Assembly (NCBI GenBank): GCA_018400755.1
Contig: JAGYLU010000009.1
Span: 1 to 47,350 of the forward strand
Length of the DNA: 47,350 nucleotides
Source: Acholeplasmataceae bacterium
Lineage (GTDB): Bacteria; Bacillota_I; Bacilli_A; Acholeplasmatales; Acholeplasmataceae
Direction of reading: 5' to 3'
Below the pieces are notes generated by a model. The model was not told where the DNA came from. It did no database searches and saw only the letters and a program-made list of their open reading frames with translations. A program made the position numbers and the translations under genes. Every line of letters begins with the position of its first letter. Within the stretch, counting starts at the first letter, position 1. Positions 1 through 8,239 of this stretch are shown here, in pieces.

Positions 1-428
1 TCAATGGCCATCATCAGAAGACCAAGATGGACGGATCCGTCAGGATGATACGACCATCTGATCAGGATTGGAACGACGAGACGCACAAAGGCGATCAAAG
101 ACTGGATGAACAAGATCAAAAGACTTTCCACGACCACCACCGAAAAAGCGACCCGCATCCGTCCGGCATAGGCATGTAGCGGCATGAATGCCGGGTGATC
201 GTGGTCGGTGACTGAGAGAACAAGACCAAAAACCGACAATAGGAAAAGAATATCCGGAAGCACCTGATCGATGTGGCTTTCAAAAGAGAGGTCATCAATA
301 TGGAAAGGATAAGACTGATTGATCTCAGATACAAGACTGAAGATGACCATCCAGGCAATCAGCGCATAAACGAGAGACTGGATCAACAGGCGTCTTGAAG
401 CAAGGAGTGCCCATGTGAATCTGATCAT
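1..428 (-). CDS. ABC-2-like transporter permease, partial (runs off left edge)
   Basis: An open frame of 142 codons starts at ATG 428-426 and runs off the window edge without a stop. The product is strongly hydrophobic: membrane segments are visible at about residues 13-35, 60-73 and 93-125. No sequence motif names the family. The call rests on context: the start overlaps the stop of the ABC ATPase in the classic ATGA arrangement (stop 427-425, start 428-426), so the two are translationally coupled, and a small ATPase followed by a hydrophobic protein is the usual ABC-2 exporter layout. The substrate is unknown. The C-terminal part lies outside the window, so length and fold cannot be judged. 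Confidence 0.6.
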   Translation of the reverse strand, partial: MIRFTWALLASRRLLIQSLVYALIAWMVIFSLVSEINQSYPFHIDDLSFESHIDQVLPDILFLLSVFGLVLSVTDHDHPAFMPLHAYAGRMRVAFSVVVVESLLILFIQSLIAFVRLVVPILIRWSYHPDGSVHLGLLMMAI

Positions 429-985
429 AACGCGTAGGTTTCACTTGCCAATGACTCAAAGACAGATGTGTCATGCGTTGCGATCACGAAGGCGATGCCT
501 TCTTTCATCTTCTCTTCTATGATGATTGCGAGCAGTGCTTTGGCGGCCTCGTCAAGACCATCCAACGGTTCATCCAATATGACCAAATCAGGACGACCAA
601 GCAAGGCCGCACAGAGGGCAAGTTTTCGTTGGTTTCCTTTTGAAAGCGTCCTGATGCTTTTGAACATGGGCACATTGAAGCGGGTGATGAGATCTTCTTT
701 GAACTCAAGTTTTCTGATGCCGGCAATCGTCTTCATATAAGTCAAAGCGGTTACGAACGAGGGCAGCGTGATGTGTTCGGGGACGTAGGAAATCTGTTTT
801 GCCCGGCGCTTGATGTCCCCTTTGTTTGGTTTCGTATATCCAAGAAGCAGATGGATCAACGTCGTTTTTCCAACGCCGTTCGCGCCTGTGATGAGAACCG
901 TCTTCCCGGGGTCAAGGGAGAGTGAGAAAGAGGTGTCAAGATAATGTTTTGATGCTTCGTTTAGTTCAATCAAAGGTGTGGACAT
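425..985 (-). CDS. ABC transporter ATP-binding protein
   Basis: A 186-residue ABC ATPase that would energise the membrane partner encoded immediately downstream. Walker A GANGVGKTT is at about 34-42, the signature LSKGNQRK at 114-121, Walker B LVILDEP at 134-140 and the switch histidine in ATHD at 171. The Q-loop position reads YVPEH, so the usual Gln is not obvious. It is short for the family (200-240 is typical), lacking C-terminal additions. An upstream in-frame ATG at 1024 exists, but ATG 985 is preceded by GGAGGTG with about 6 nt spacing and is preferred. The start overlaps the previous gene by 20 nt and the stop overlaps the permease by 4 nt. Exporter rather than importer is inferred from the absence of a solute-binding protein. 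Confidence 0.88.
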   Translation of the reverse strand: MSTPLIELNEASKHYLDTSFSLSLDPGKTVLITGANGVGKTTLIHLLLGYTKPNKGDIKRRAKQISYVPEHITLPSFVTALTYMKTIAGIRKLEFKEDLITRFNVPMFKSIRTLSKGNQRKLALCAALLGRPDLVILDEPLDGLDEAAKALLAIIIEEKMKEGIAFVIATHDTSVFESLASETYAL

Positions 986-1739
986 GAATGTCACCTCCAT
1001 GATGGGACAACATCTGATAGTCAATCAGATATTCAAATGTCGGGATGTAATAAGTCATGCCTGATTGATCTCTAAGGATCAGGGGCAGTCGGGTCAAGAC
1101 CAAATCACCATTTGGAACAGTGAGATTGATCTGATGGTCAGTTTGTTCAATAGAAATCTGAAGATCATGAAGAATCATCACATCTTCGATCATGAGCATA
1201 TCCTCAGTCGTGATATGGATCTTTTGAACCCTTGACCTAAATAACTCATGGTTCTTCTCACCATAAAGATCATTGAAGTCAAGTGCTTGCCATGACGGAT
1301 TGATCGCTTTCAGTTCAAACGTCCCGATCATCAGATGATGGTCCTCGAAGTCAGGGGTTGTGATTTTGAGTTCAGCCTCATCAATGACAAAATCGATGCT
1401 CAGTCTCGGCATCTCAAAGATCAGACCATACTCAGTGAAAATCTCATCTTGATAGATGTCTTGACGTCCTTCTTCGATCCTAGATAAGACAACGTCTAGC
1501 ACCATCATCTTATTGGTATCTTGGATTTGAATACCGATGATGCCATCTGTCATGATGAAGACATGGTCATCTCGGTTCACCCAGAGATTGATTTCAAAGG
1601 TGTCTTCGTTCAAGAGATAGACATAGTGGGTCAAAACACTCAGGGTCTTCGGGATAATGACCCGCTTGTTCGTCACCGCGAGCATGACAAGAAGTGTTGA
1701 AATGACAAGCGTCATGAGATAAAGGGCAACCGTCTTCAT
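966..1739 (-). CDS. Membrane-anchored extracytoplasmic protein of unknown function
   Basis: A 257-residue protein with one N-terminal hydrophobic segment (about residues 5-22) and no lipobox cysteine, followed by a long, polar, probably beta-rich domain with many short Ile/Val-rich stretches. This suggests a single membrane anchor with the bulk outside the cell. I do not recognise a family. The start ATG 1739-1737 overlaps the stop of the secreted protein upstream by 4 nt, and the end overlaps the ABC ATPase start by 20 nt, so it sits inside a coupled four-gene unit. It may be an accessory or substrate-handling part of the transporter; that is inference from context only. Confidence 0.65.
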   Translation of the reverse strand: MKTVALYLMTLVISTLLVMLAVTNKRVIIPKTLSVLTHYVYLLNEDTFEINLWVNRDDHVFIMTDGIIGIQIQDTNKMMVLDVVLSRIEEGRQDIYQDEIFTEYGLIFEMPRLSIDFVIDEAELKITTPDFEDHHLMIGTFELKAINPSWQALDFNDLYGEKNHELFRSRVQKIHITTEDMLMIEDVMILHDLQISIEQTDHQINLTVPNGDLVLTRLPLILRDQSGMTYYIPTFEYLIDYQMLSHHGGDIHVHTFD

Positions 1740-2359
1740 ATCCTGACCTTCTCGAGGCGGTGATATTGGGTCGTGACCGTAAACACCTCAAAACCACCGC
1801 GCGCCATCCTAAACCAAAAAGCGTACCTGGCGGCGACACCATTGGTGATCGTCCCTTCCCCGTAGATGTATAAGTTGACTTGCGTGCCGGGATCGACATC
1901 AAGGGCGATCTTGACGGTTTCCTTGGTTTTCTCAGAAGTGTCATATGAGGCGGTGATTTTCAAGGCGGCATCTAGGTTGTTTGCGAACGCCCCGTCTTTC
2001 TTTCCCTGTTTCAAGGCAATCGAGCCGGTTGCAGAGACATTGATCTTTGAGGTCTTTTCGAAGACAAAGTCATACGTGTATTCAATTGGCGTGTATCCGT
2101 CGTTATAATACGAAAAGAGTGTTTCGGTCACATAACTGACCTTGATGTCGTCATGGACCTTGTTGATCCGCCATCCGAAGAACCGCCGTTTGTCAACGTC
2201 TTTGTAATAGCGCTTGTAATCAGCTTTCGAGTAATCCTCAAGCAACATGCCGGTGGTCAGTTCCATCGACTCAAATGATTGATAATCATCATTGGCGAGG
2301 ACAAAGGTAGATAATAGTGGCATCAATGCCACCAGTAAGACAGTCAAAAGTTGTTTCAT
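1736..2359 (-). CDS. Secreted protein of unknown function, beta-strand rich
   Basis: A 207-residue protein with a clear signal peptide: Met-Lys, a hydrophobic core at about residues 5-18, and a probable cut after the Ala of LAND near residue 22. There is no lipobox Cys. The mature part has alternating polar/hydrophobic stretches rich in Thr, Ser and Val (about 110-175), typical of beta hairpins, then an aromatic C-terminal third. I recognise no family. A longer frame opens at 2449, but ATG 2359 has an AGGAGGG box about 6 nt upstream and starts the signal peptide, so it is chosen. First gene of the four-gene ABC cluster; its stop overlaps the next start by 4 nt. No convincing promoter was seen in the 86 nt upstream. 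Confidence 0.65.
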   Translation of the reverse strand: MKQLLTVLLVALMPLLSTFVLANDDYQSFESMELTTGMLLEDYSKADYKRYYKDVDKRRFFGWRINKVHDDIKVSYVTETLFSYYNDGYTPIEYTYDFVFEKTSKINVSATGSIALKQGKKDGAFANNLDAALKITASYDTSEKTKETVKIALDVDPGTQVNLYIYGEGTITNGVAARYAFWFRMARGGFEVFTVTTQYHRLEKVRI

Positions 2360-2406
2360 GATATCCCTCCTTGACCTATGATAGGACAACGGATGGGATT
2401 TTTCCA

Positions 2407-2434
2407 TAAAATAAAGGGACACCGATGTGTCCCT
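2407..2434 (-). terminator. Rho-independent terminator of the M24 peptidase gene
   Basis: Inverted repeat AGGGACAC (2415-2422) / GTGTCCCT (2427-2434) with loop CGAT. On the minus strand it is followed by TTATTTTAT. It lies 11 nt after the peptidase stop and separates it from the ABC cluster. Confidence 0.8.
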
Positions 2435-2445
2435 CATTGTCAAGC

Positions 2446-3699
2446 TCACTGCTTTTTCATGATCTCTTCGATGTCCTTTGTTTCCTTGGGAATGTCTTCG
2501 GATAGGTTGATGGCACCATCTTTGGTGATCAGGATGTCGTCTTCAATCCTAATGCCAATGCCTTCTTCGGCAATGTAGAGACCCGGCTCAACGGTCAGGA
2601 CCGCACCTTCTGGAATCGGTTTGGTGACATCACCGACATCATGGACATCAAGGCCTAGGTAGTGGCCAAGGCTATGATAGTAATAGCGACTGATCTCAGC
2701 ATCTTCCTTGATCAGACCCAACCGTTTGGCTCCGTCAATCAAGATCTGTTTGCCATAGTCAAGAAAGGCTTTGTAAGAGATACCCGCCTTGACCCATTCA
2801 ATGGTCTTCTTGTTTGCTTCCAGGACTACATTATAAATCTCTTTCTGACGTTTTGTGAAGGTGCCTGAGGCCGGAAAGACACGGGTGATGTCGGCGTTGT
2901 ACTGATTGTGCTCAGCCCCAAGATCGAAGAGGACACAGTCGCCTTTCTGGATCTTGCTGTCATTGCTGACATAGTGAAGAACAGTGGCATTTTTACCTGA
3001 CGCGGCGATGGTCTCAAAGCCTGGTCGCATTCTGTTCTTGTTTAGAATATAGTTGAAAACGGCTTCAGCTTCGTATTCATGCATCCCTTCCTCGAGCATG
3101 GTCATGATATTGATCAGTCCATCCCTGGTCACACGGATGGCCCGTTTGATGGTTTCAATCTCTTGTGCGTCCTTGACCATCCTGAGCGTTGCGAGGATGC
3201 CTTGGGAGGGCTTGATCTGAAGATGGGGATAACGATCCTTGAGGGTGGTTGCGAAGTGCTCCGCGACCGTTTTTGGACTCGTGGATTTTTGTCTTGAAAG
3301 GTCAATGTAGACTGTGTCAATCAACCCATGGATGGCTTTCCGACCGCTTGAGAAGAGACCATTGAGCGTCTCATCAAGGGTTTCGATGTCTCTGACATCA
3401 CTTTCTGAAAGGGATGCGGTCTTGGCGGCATCCTCAAAGGAGAGGGTCTCGCCATCCCATAACGCCTTTTGGGGATCAGGCTTGTTGATGAAAAGCAACG
3501 TCTGAGTTTCTTTGGCCCCTTTGATCATCATCAGAACGGCGTTTTCCTGGTCAATCCCCGAGAGGTAGAAAAAATTGCGATTGACAGAAAACGGATATGA
3601 CTGATCCGTTGATCTGACCGGGGCGATGCCGGAAAAGAACAGGGAAATCGTTTGGGTTGGGACGTGTTCGACATATTTGTGTCTGCGTGTGTCAGTCAT
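2446..3699 (-). CDS. Xaa-Pro aminopeptidase family (M24B) metallopeptidase
   Basis: A 417-residue M24B (aminopeptidase P type) enzyme that removes an N-terminal residue ahead of proline; cytoplasmic, no signal peptide. All five metal ligands of the pita-bread fold are present: Asp259, Asp270, His346 (in HSLGH), Glu371 (TVEPG) and Glu386 (RIEDD). The N-terminal half is the creatinase-type domain that shapes the active site. An ATG at 3717 is in frame, but ATG 3699 has AGGAGG 6 nt upstream and is preferred. The gene follows pgcA by 14 nt and ends at a good terminator, so pgcA and this peptidase form a two-gene operon. Xaa-Pro dipeptidase (PepQ) is the alternative, but the long N-domain favours an aminopeptidase. 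Confidence 0.9.
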   Translation of the reverse strand: MTDTRRHKYVEHVPTQTISLFFSGIAPVRSTDQSYPFSVNRNFFYLSGIDQENAVLMMIKGAKETQTLLFINKPDPQKALWDGETLSFEDAAKTASLSESDVRDIETLDETLNGLFSSGRKAIHGLIDTVYIDLSRQKSTSPKTVAEHFATTLKDRYPHLQIKPSQGILATLRMVKDAQEIETIKRAIRVTRDGLINIMTMLEEGMHEYEAEAVFNYILNKNRMRPGFETIAASGKNATVLHYVSNDSKIQKGDCVLFDLGAEHNQYNADITRVFPASGTFTKRQKEIYNVVLEANKKTIEWVKAGISYKAFLDYGKQILIDGAKRLGLIKEDAEISRYYYHSLGHYLGLDVHDVGDVTKPIPEGAVLTVEPGLYIAEEGIGIRIEDDILITKDGAINLSEDIPKETKDIEEIMKKQ

Positions 3700-3713
3700 G
3701 TGATGCCTCCTGG

Positions 3714-5378
3714 TCATATGGATTTGATGGTATCAATCAGTCTATTGGAGATATTGGTTGCCCGTGCTTTGGCGTCGGACATGGTCTTTTCTCTGGTGCC
3801 CACGTAAATCTTTAGTTTGGGTTCGGTGCCACTGGGACGGAAAACGACCCATGTGCCTTCCCCATAATGATATTTGATGACATTGGATTGTGGGAGCCCG
3901 GTTGGTCTGGTTCCTGCAGTGTCAGTCACCATGCCACTTTGATAGTCTGCTGTTTGGACCGGTTTTTGTCCATTGACGAGTGGTGGGTGATGTCTGACAT
4001 GGTCCATGATGTCCTTGATCTTCTCGAGGCCTTCAATGCCTTTCAAAGTGAGACTTTGGGTCAGTTCTGCATGCGCGCCGAACCGTTTGCTGATCTGCTC
4101 AAGAAGGTCAAGAAGGGTCTGGCCTTTGCTTTTTAGGACACTTGCCATCTGGGCAAGCCGGCAGACGGCTTGGACAGCGTCCTTGTCTCTGACCACATCG
4201 CTGATGAGCGATCCATACGACTCTTCCGCGCCAAAGAGATAGGTGGTGCTTGATTGGTTCAGTTCGGCCTGTTCGCCGATGAACTTGAATCCGGTCAGGG
4301 TCTTGATGGTTTTAACGCCGTAGGCGGAAGCGATGGTTTCAATCAGGTCAGTCGTGACAACGGTGGTATAGACCACACCATTCTCAGGCAAGCTATGATC
4401 AGCTTTCTTGGATTCTAGTATGTCATATAGCACTAGGGCTGCGGTCTCGTTGCCATTGAGCAAGATGACGCCATCCTTAGTTCTGACGCCGACGCCGAGA
4501 CGGTCGGCATCGGGGTCGGTGACCATGATCAGGTCAGCATCGACATCATCGGCATAACGAATCGTGTTTACGAAACTTCTCGGATCCTCAGGGTTGGAGG
4601 AGAGGACACTTGAGAAATCAGGGTCAGGTCGCATTTCTGGGGCATAAGGTTCAACTCGGTACCCTTTTTCGCTCAATAGTTTGGGGATGACTGTCCCCCC
4701 TGTCCCATGGAGGGGTGAGTAGATGATGTGAAGATGCTTGTTTCCAGAAAGTGGGCAGACCGATGCGATCTGATTCAGGTAAAGATCATCAAAGGACTCA
4801 TCGATCGTCTTGATCCGGCTGTCATCCATCGTGTCAATGGCAAAGACATCTTCAATCGCGTTGATGGCCTTGATGACCTGGTCAGCTTCTTCAAGATTGA
4901 GCTGTGCACCGGTATGGTTATACGCCTTGAAGCCATTGTATTCTTTGGGGTTATGGCTGGCAGTGATCATGATCCCACCCAAAGCACTCAAATGCCTGAC
5001 GGCAAAAGAGAGCATCGGAGTGGGTCTCAGATGTTCAAAAACTTGGCAGTCAAGTCCCAATGACGAGAGAACCAGGGCTGATTCGAAAGCGAAGCGTCTT
5101 GAGTCATGACGGTTGTCATAACTGATGACGACAAGCCCTCTCTGAGCTTTCGTGAGCAAGTATCTGCCAAGGCCAAGGGCAGCCCGGCGAATGGTATAGA
5201 TGTTGATCCGGTTGGTACCTGCGCCCATCAGACCTCTGAGTCCACCGGTTCCAAAGGCAAGATCGGTATGGAAGGCATCTTCTAGCTGCTCTTCATTCAT
5301 GGTATTCAGTTCGGTTTTGAGGGCATCGTCTAGCGACGGCTCAATCTTCCAGATGTGTGCTTTTTCTATATAGTTCAT
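3714..5378 (-). CDS. pgcA: Phosphoglucomutase/phosphomannomutase
   Basis: A 554-residue alpha-D-phosphohexomutase interconverting hexose 1- and 6-phosphates, feeding nucleotide-sugar and envelope polymer synthesis. The phosphoserine loop TASHNP is at 139-144 (Ser141), the metal loop DPDADR at 288-293, the sugar-binding GAEESYG motif follows near 380, and the C-terminal phosphate-binding loop FRPSGTEPK is intact. Length matches the large PgcA-type enzymes of Bacillota. The open frame extends to 5459, but a TATAAT box ends at 5395, so the start must be downstream; ATG 5378 follows GGTGAT and is chosen. A short leader results. Glucose versus mannose preference cannot be read from the sequence. 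manA at 42160 could supply mannose 6-phosphate. Confidence 0.92.
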   Translation of the reverse strand: MNYIEKAHIWKIEPSLDDALKTELNTMNEEQLEDAFHTDLAFGTGGLRGLMGAGTNRINIYTIRRAALGLGRYLLTKAQRGLVVISYDNRHDSRRFAFESALVLSSLGLDCQVFEHLRPTPMLSFAVRHLSALGGIMITASHNPKEYNGFKAYNHTGAQLNLEEADQVIKAINAIEDVFAIDTMDDSRIKTIDESFDDLYLNQIASVCPLSGNKHLHIIYSPLHGTGGTVIPKLLSEKGYRVEPYAPEMRPDPDFSSVLSSNPEDPRSFVNTIRYADDVDADLIMVTDPDADRLGVGVRTKDGVILLNGNETAALVLYDILESKKADHSLPENGVVYTTVVTTDLIETIASAYGVKTIKTLTGFKFIGEQAELNQSSTTYLFGAEESYGSLISDVVRDKDAVQAVCRLAQMASVLKSKGQTLLDLLEQISKRFGAHAELTQSLTLKGIEGLEKIKDIMDHVRHHPPLVNGQKPVQTADYQSGMVTDTAGTRPTGLPQSNVIKYHYGEGTWVVFRPSGTEPKLKIYVGTREKTMSDAKARATNISNRLIDTIKSI

Positions 5379-5394
5379 GATCATCACCGTGTCC

Positions 5395-5423
5395 ATTATA
5401 CGACAAAGGTTGCCAAAATCCAA
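5395..5423 (-). promoter_or_regulatory. Sigma-A-type promoter of pgcA
   Basis: On the minus strand, TATAAT (5400-5395) is preceded by TTGGAT (5423-5418) with a 17 nt spacer. The -35 is weak and the -10 is perfect. The expected start of transcription leaves only about 10 nt of leader before ATG 5378. Confidence 0.6.
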
Positions 5424-5444
5424 TTGTTGTATGCAAAGTACAAT

Positions 5445-5470
5445 AAAAAAGATGGTCACGAATGACCATC
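5445..5470 (-). terminator. Rho-independent terminator after the aldo/keto reductase
   Basis: Perfect 8 bp stem GATGGTCA (5451-5458) / TGACCATC (5463-5470), loop CGAA, followed on the minus strand by six T. The reductase stop codon (5471-5469) lies in the base of the stem. Confidence 0.88.
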
Positions 5471-6317
5471 AAGGTTGATAAGGTTTGAAGACGCCCCAAG
5501 GGTTGTTGTCAGGATCGGTATAGACCCGTTTGCCCCGTGAAAGCGCATTGATCACTTTGATGTCATCGGGATCAAGAACAAGATCACGGGCAGCAAAATT
5601 CTGATCGATCCGATCAGGGGTGACCGATTTGGGAATCATGAAGATGTCCCGTTCAAGTCCCCAGGCAATGACAACCTGGGCGATGGTGGCCTCATATTTG
5701 GTTGCCAAGCGTGACAAGGTCTCCTCATAGTGGTCCTTGAAGACTTCCCCCTTCATGAAAGGTCCATAACTGATGGTCGCAATCCTCTGTTCATCCAAGA
5801 AACGTTTGAGAGGGATCTGTGGTAACCCCGGGTGAAGCTCGACCTGATTGACCATCGGTCTGATTTTTGCGGTTTCATAAAGATCAATGATATGGTGTTT
5901 CTGGAAGTTGCAAACACCGATCGCACGGGCTTTTTTGTGGTCGTAAAGTGACTCAAAGAAACGCCAGGTCTCCTGATTGATCTCTTTGTCATGATTGGGC
6001 CAATGGATGAGAAACAAGTCAACATAATCGGTCTTCAGACGCTCAAGCGAGTCATTGAAAGCCCTCATCGCATCTTCTGGCGGCATGTGATGTCTTTGTT
6101 TGGTCGTGATGAAGATGGCCTCGCGATCGATGCCGGAGTCCCTGATTGCCCTTCCGACACCATCTTCGTTGCCATACATCTGGGCGGTGTCGATGTGCCG
6201 ATAACCAACCGATAAAGCATGCCTCACGGTCTGGTAAGCGACATCACCGTCAGCAACCCTGAATGTGCCTAGTCCGAGTCTGGGCATTTTGACGCCGTTG
6301 TAAAGTGTTTTGGTCAC
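5469..6317 (-). CDS. Aldo/keto reductase
   Basis: A 282-residue NADPH-dependent aldo/keto reductase of the small bacterial type (2,5-diketo-gluconate reductase-like). The catalytic tetrad is visible: Asp and Tyr in DTAQMYGNE (about 44-52), Lys in TTKQ (about 73) and His in LIHWP (about 105). The C-terminal NADP-binding segment with IPKSV is present. The start is GTG 6317-6315, overlapping the M42 peptidase stop by 4 nt (GTGA), with GAAGGAGGG upstream. It is the last gene of the EIIB/HPr/trmB operon and ends in a strong terminator. The substrate cannot be inferred; family members reduce a broad range of aldehydes. Confidence 0.9.
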   Translation of the reverse strand: MTKTLYNGVKMPRLGLGTFRVADGDVAYQTVRHALSVGYRHIDTAQMYGNEDGVGRAIRDSGIDREAIFITTKQRHHMPPEDAMRAFNDSLERLKTDYVDLFLIHWPNHDKEINQETWRFFESLYDHKKARAIGVCNFQKHHIIDLYETAKIRPMVNQVELHPGLPQIPLKRFLDEQRIATISYGPFMKGEVFKDHYEETLSRLATKYEATIAQVVIAWGLERDIFMIPKSVTPDRIDQNFAARDLVLDPDDIKVINALSRGKRVYTDPDNNPWGVFKPYQP

Positions 6318-7375
6318 AATGAACCCTCCTTCAATGATTTGATCAACTGCGGTGTGAGCGTGTCAAGAAATTGAAACAGCATGGTTCTTGCTGACTGCAA
6401 ATCGTCTAAGTCCATCATCGCGGCGGTGCTGTGGATGTAGCGGGCGGGCAAACCGATGGTGGTCGATGGGATGCCATCTAGGAGATCCAAGGCTTTGGCG
6501 GCATCGGTACCACCCATGGATGTGAAATACTGGAACTTGATGTGGTGAGTTGTGGCCAATTGGACCAGATGCTTGAGCAATCCCTGATGGATGACGTTTC
6601 TGGGATCATAGATCCGAAGCAAGAATCCCTCGCCAAGTTTTCCAAGGCTTTCCTTGTCAAGGACGTCATTCACGGGTGATGCGTCAAGGGCGATAAACAG
6701 GTCAGGACAAAAGGTATTGACAGCGGTTTCAGCGCCCCGCAGACCGACCTCTTCCTGGACAGTCGCGCCTGTGACCAATGTATAGGGCAATGATTTCTTG
6801 GCATAACGTTTGGCGACTTCAAGAGCAAGGCCACAGCCGTAACGGTTGTCAATGGCCTTGGAAATGACGCGTTGTTTGTTTTTGGAATAAGCGAAAGGAT
6901 TGTCAAAGAGCACCATATCTCCGGTCTTGACTCCAAATTCGATGGCCTCTGCCTTGGAGCGCGCGCCGATGTCTAGAAGCATCTCAGACAACGTGGTCGA
7001 TTGGTTCTTCTTCAGATGGGGTGGAATGGCCCCGATCACACCCTTTAGAATGCCCGAATCGGTATGGACATTCAAGACTTGCGAGACAAAGACCTCACCA
7101 TTTAGCCCCCCTAGGGGATGGACGGCGAGCATGCCATGGTCAGTGATTCGCCTGACAATCATCCCAACCTCATCCATATGACCAGCGACCATCACCACAT
7201 AAGGATGATCATCGCTGCCTTCTTTGGTTGCGAAAATGGATCCGAGATGGTCATTTTGAATCCGGAAAGAAGGGTATTTGTTCAGTTCCTCATGCATGAT
7301 CTTTCTGACCGATCTCTCATGACCGGCGATGCCTTGGGCATCCATGAGTCGTTTGTAGATGGGTTTAAGCATCAT
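6314..7375 (-). CDS. M42 family metallo-aminopeptidase
   Basis: A 353-residue M42 peptidase (glutamyl aminopeptidase / former cellulase-M family), normally a large cytosolic tetrahedral complex that trims peptides. Di-metal ligands are visible: His in AGHMDE, Asp in IDNRYG, the catalytic Glu pair in VQEEVG, Asp in ALDASP, and His in the C-terminal YIHST. The start ATG-ATG at 7375 overlaps trmB by 11 nt with AGAGGTGA just upstream. The same operon ends with the aldo/keto reductase. The enzyme probably supplies amino acids together with the M24 and M3 peptidases elsewhere in the window. Residue specificity (Glu/Asp versus broad) is uncertain. Confidence 0.92.
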   Translation of the reverse strand: MMLKPIYKRLMDAQGIAGHERSVRKIMHEELNKYPSFRIQNDHLGSIFATKEGSDDHPYVVMVAGHMDEVGMIVRRITDHGMLAVHPLGGLNGEVFVSQVLNVHTDSGILKGVIGAIPPHLKKNQSTTLSEMLLDIGARSKAEAIEFGVKTGDMVLFDNPFAYSKNKQRVISKAIDNRYGCGLALEVAKRYAKKSLPYTLVTGATVQEEVGLRGAETAVNTFCPDLFIALDASPVNDVLDKESLGKLGEGFLLRIYDPRNVIHQGLLKHLVQLATTHHIKFQYFTSMGGTDAAKALDLLDGIPSTTIGLPARYIHSTAAMMDLDDLQSARTMLFQFLDTLTPQLIKSLKEGSL

Positions 7376-7970
7376 GGTTCACCTCTGCAATCAGTTGATG
7401 AATGGGACCGTTTTGCCGTTTCTTCTCTTCGTATTCGGTCATGAACTCACTTCTTGGTAAGTCATAGGTGACGTCAATCAGACGCGCGTTTGCGTGCATG
7501 TAGAGAAGCGAGTCTTCAAAGAACGCCGCGTGGTCGGTTCGAAAGACCATCTGGGCGTCATCGGTCATAATACCTTTGTAAAGTGTTAAATATGTGGGAT
7601 AGGTCAGACGTCTTTTGTGATGTCTTTTCTTCGGCCAAGGATCAGAGAAGAGCAAATAGAGTCTCTGTGCCCTTCGTTTGCCCAGATAAAGGCTCACGTT
7701 GGATGCGTCATCCAAAATGATACTCAGATTATCAAGACCCATGGCAGCCTTTTTTTCGGCAATCCGGTAACAGACATTGATGTTCACTTCCATGGCGACA
7801 AAATGAATCTTTGGATGCGCTGCCGCCATCTTGGTGATAAATTGGCCTTTTCCGCTACCAATCTCAAGATGGATCGGGCGGTCAGGAAAATCGATGGGCA
7901 TTTGATCATGGGTGACACCCATTCGATCAATCAGGTTCAGATCAACGAATTTGAGTTTCTTTTGTCTCAC
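7365..7970 (-). CDS. trmB: tRNA (guanine-N7-)-methyltransferase
   Basis: A 201-residue SAM-dependent enzyme making m7G46 in the variable loop of tRNAs. The SAM-binding motif EIGSGKGQF is at about 37-45, the family motif DPWPKKRHHKRR near 110, and the C-terminal substrate segment TEYEEKKRQNG near 180. Length is typical of the Bacillota enzyme. The start is GTG 7970, overlapping the HPr stop by 4 nt (GTGA), so translation is coupled. An unusual operon partner for HPr, probably a matter of genome packing. Confidence 0.95.
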   Translation of the reverse strand: MRQKKLKFVDLNLIDRMGVTHDQMPIDFPDRPIHLEIGSGKGQFITKMAAAHPKIHFVAMEVNINVCYRIAEKKAAMGLDNLSIILDDASNVSLYLGKRRAQRLYLLFSDPWPKKRHHKRRLTYPTYLTLYKGIMTDDAQMVFRTDHAAFFEDSLLYMHANARLIDVTYDLPRSEFMTEYEEKKRQNGPIHQLIAEVNHDA

Positions 7971-8239
7971 GTTGTCACATCTCCGAGACCTTCGGAGATG
8001 ATGAACTCGGTGATCAGTGTGATGGCTTTCTCGGCATCCCGACCAGTGGCTGTGATGGTGACATCCTCGCCTTTGTAAATACCAAGGGACATCAGGCCCA
8101 TGATGGATTTCAAATTGATGGAACGTCCCATCGCGAAAAGGTCAATCTCGGAGTCAAAACTCATTGCCAAGTTGACAAGACGGGTCGCCGGACGGGCGTG
8201 GATACCGTATTCCGATGTGATCTTAAAAGTCTGTTTCAT
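7967..8239 (-). CDS. ptsH: HPr phosphocarrier protein of the PTS
   Basis: A 90-residue HPr that passes phosphate from enzyme I to sugar-specific EII proteins. The phosphohistidine motif GIHARPAT has His14 (His15 in standard numbering), and the regulatory serine sits in KSIMGLMSLG as Ser45 (Ser46 equivalent), so both catalytic and regulatory sites are present. Ser46 is the target of HPr kinase in Gram-positives. It starts at ATG 8239, overlapping the EIIB-like gene stop by 4 nt, with GGAGAACACAC before it. Enzyme I is not in the window. Its pairing with an EIIB-like protein and the HPr-kinase-like P-loop protein at 36721 suggests regulation, but only HPr itself is certain. Confidence 0.95.
   Translation of the reverse strand: MKQTFKITSEYGIHARPATRLVNLAMSFDSEIDLFAMGRSINLKSIMGLMSLGIYKGEDVTITATGRDAEKAITLITEFIISEGLGDVTT

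Noticed and set aside
7617-8078. Plus-strand frame of 153 codons opposite trmB and ptsH
   Set aside because: Antisense to two well-supported genes, without promoter or ribosome binding site.
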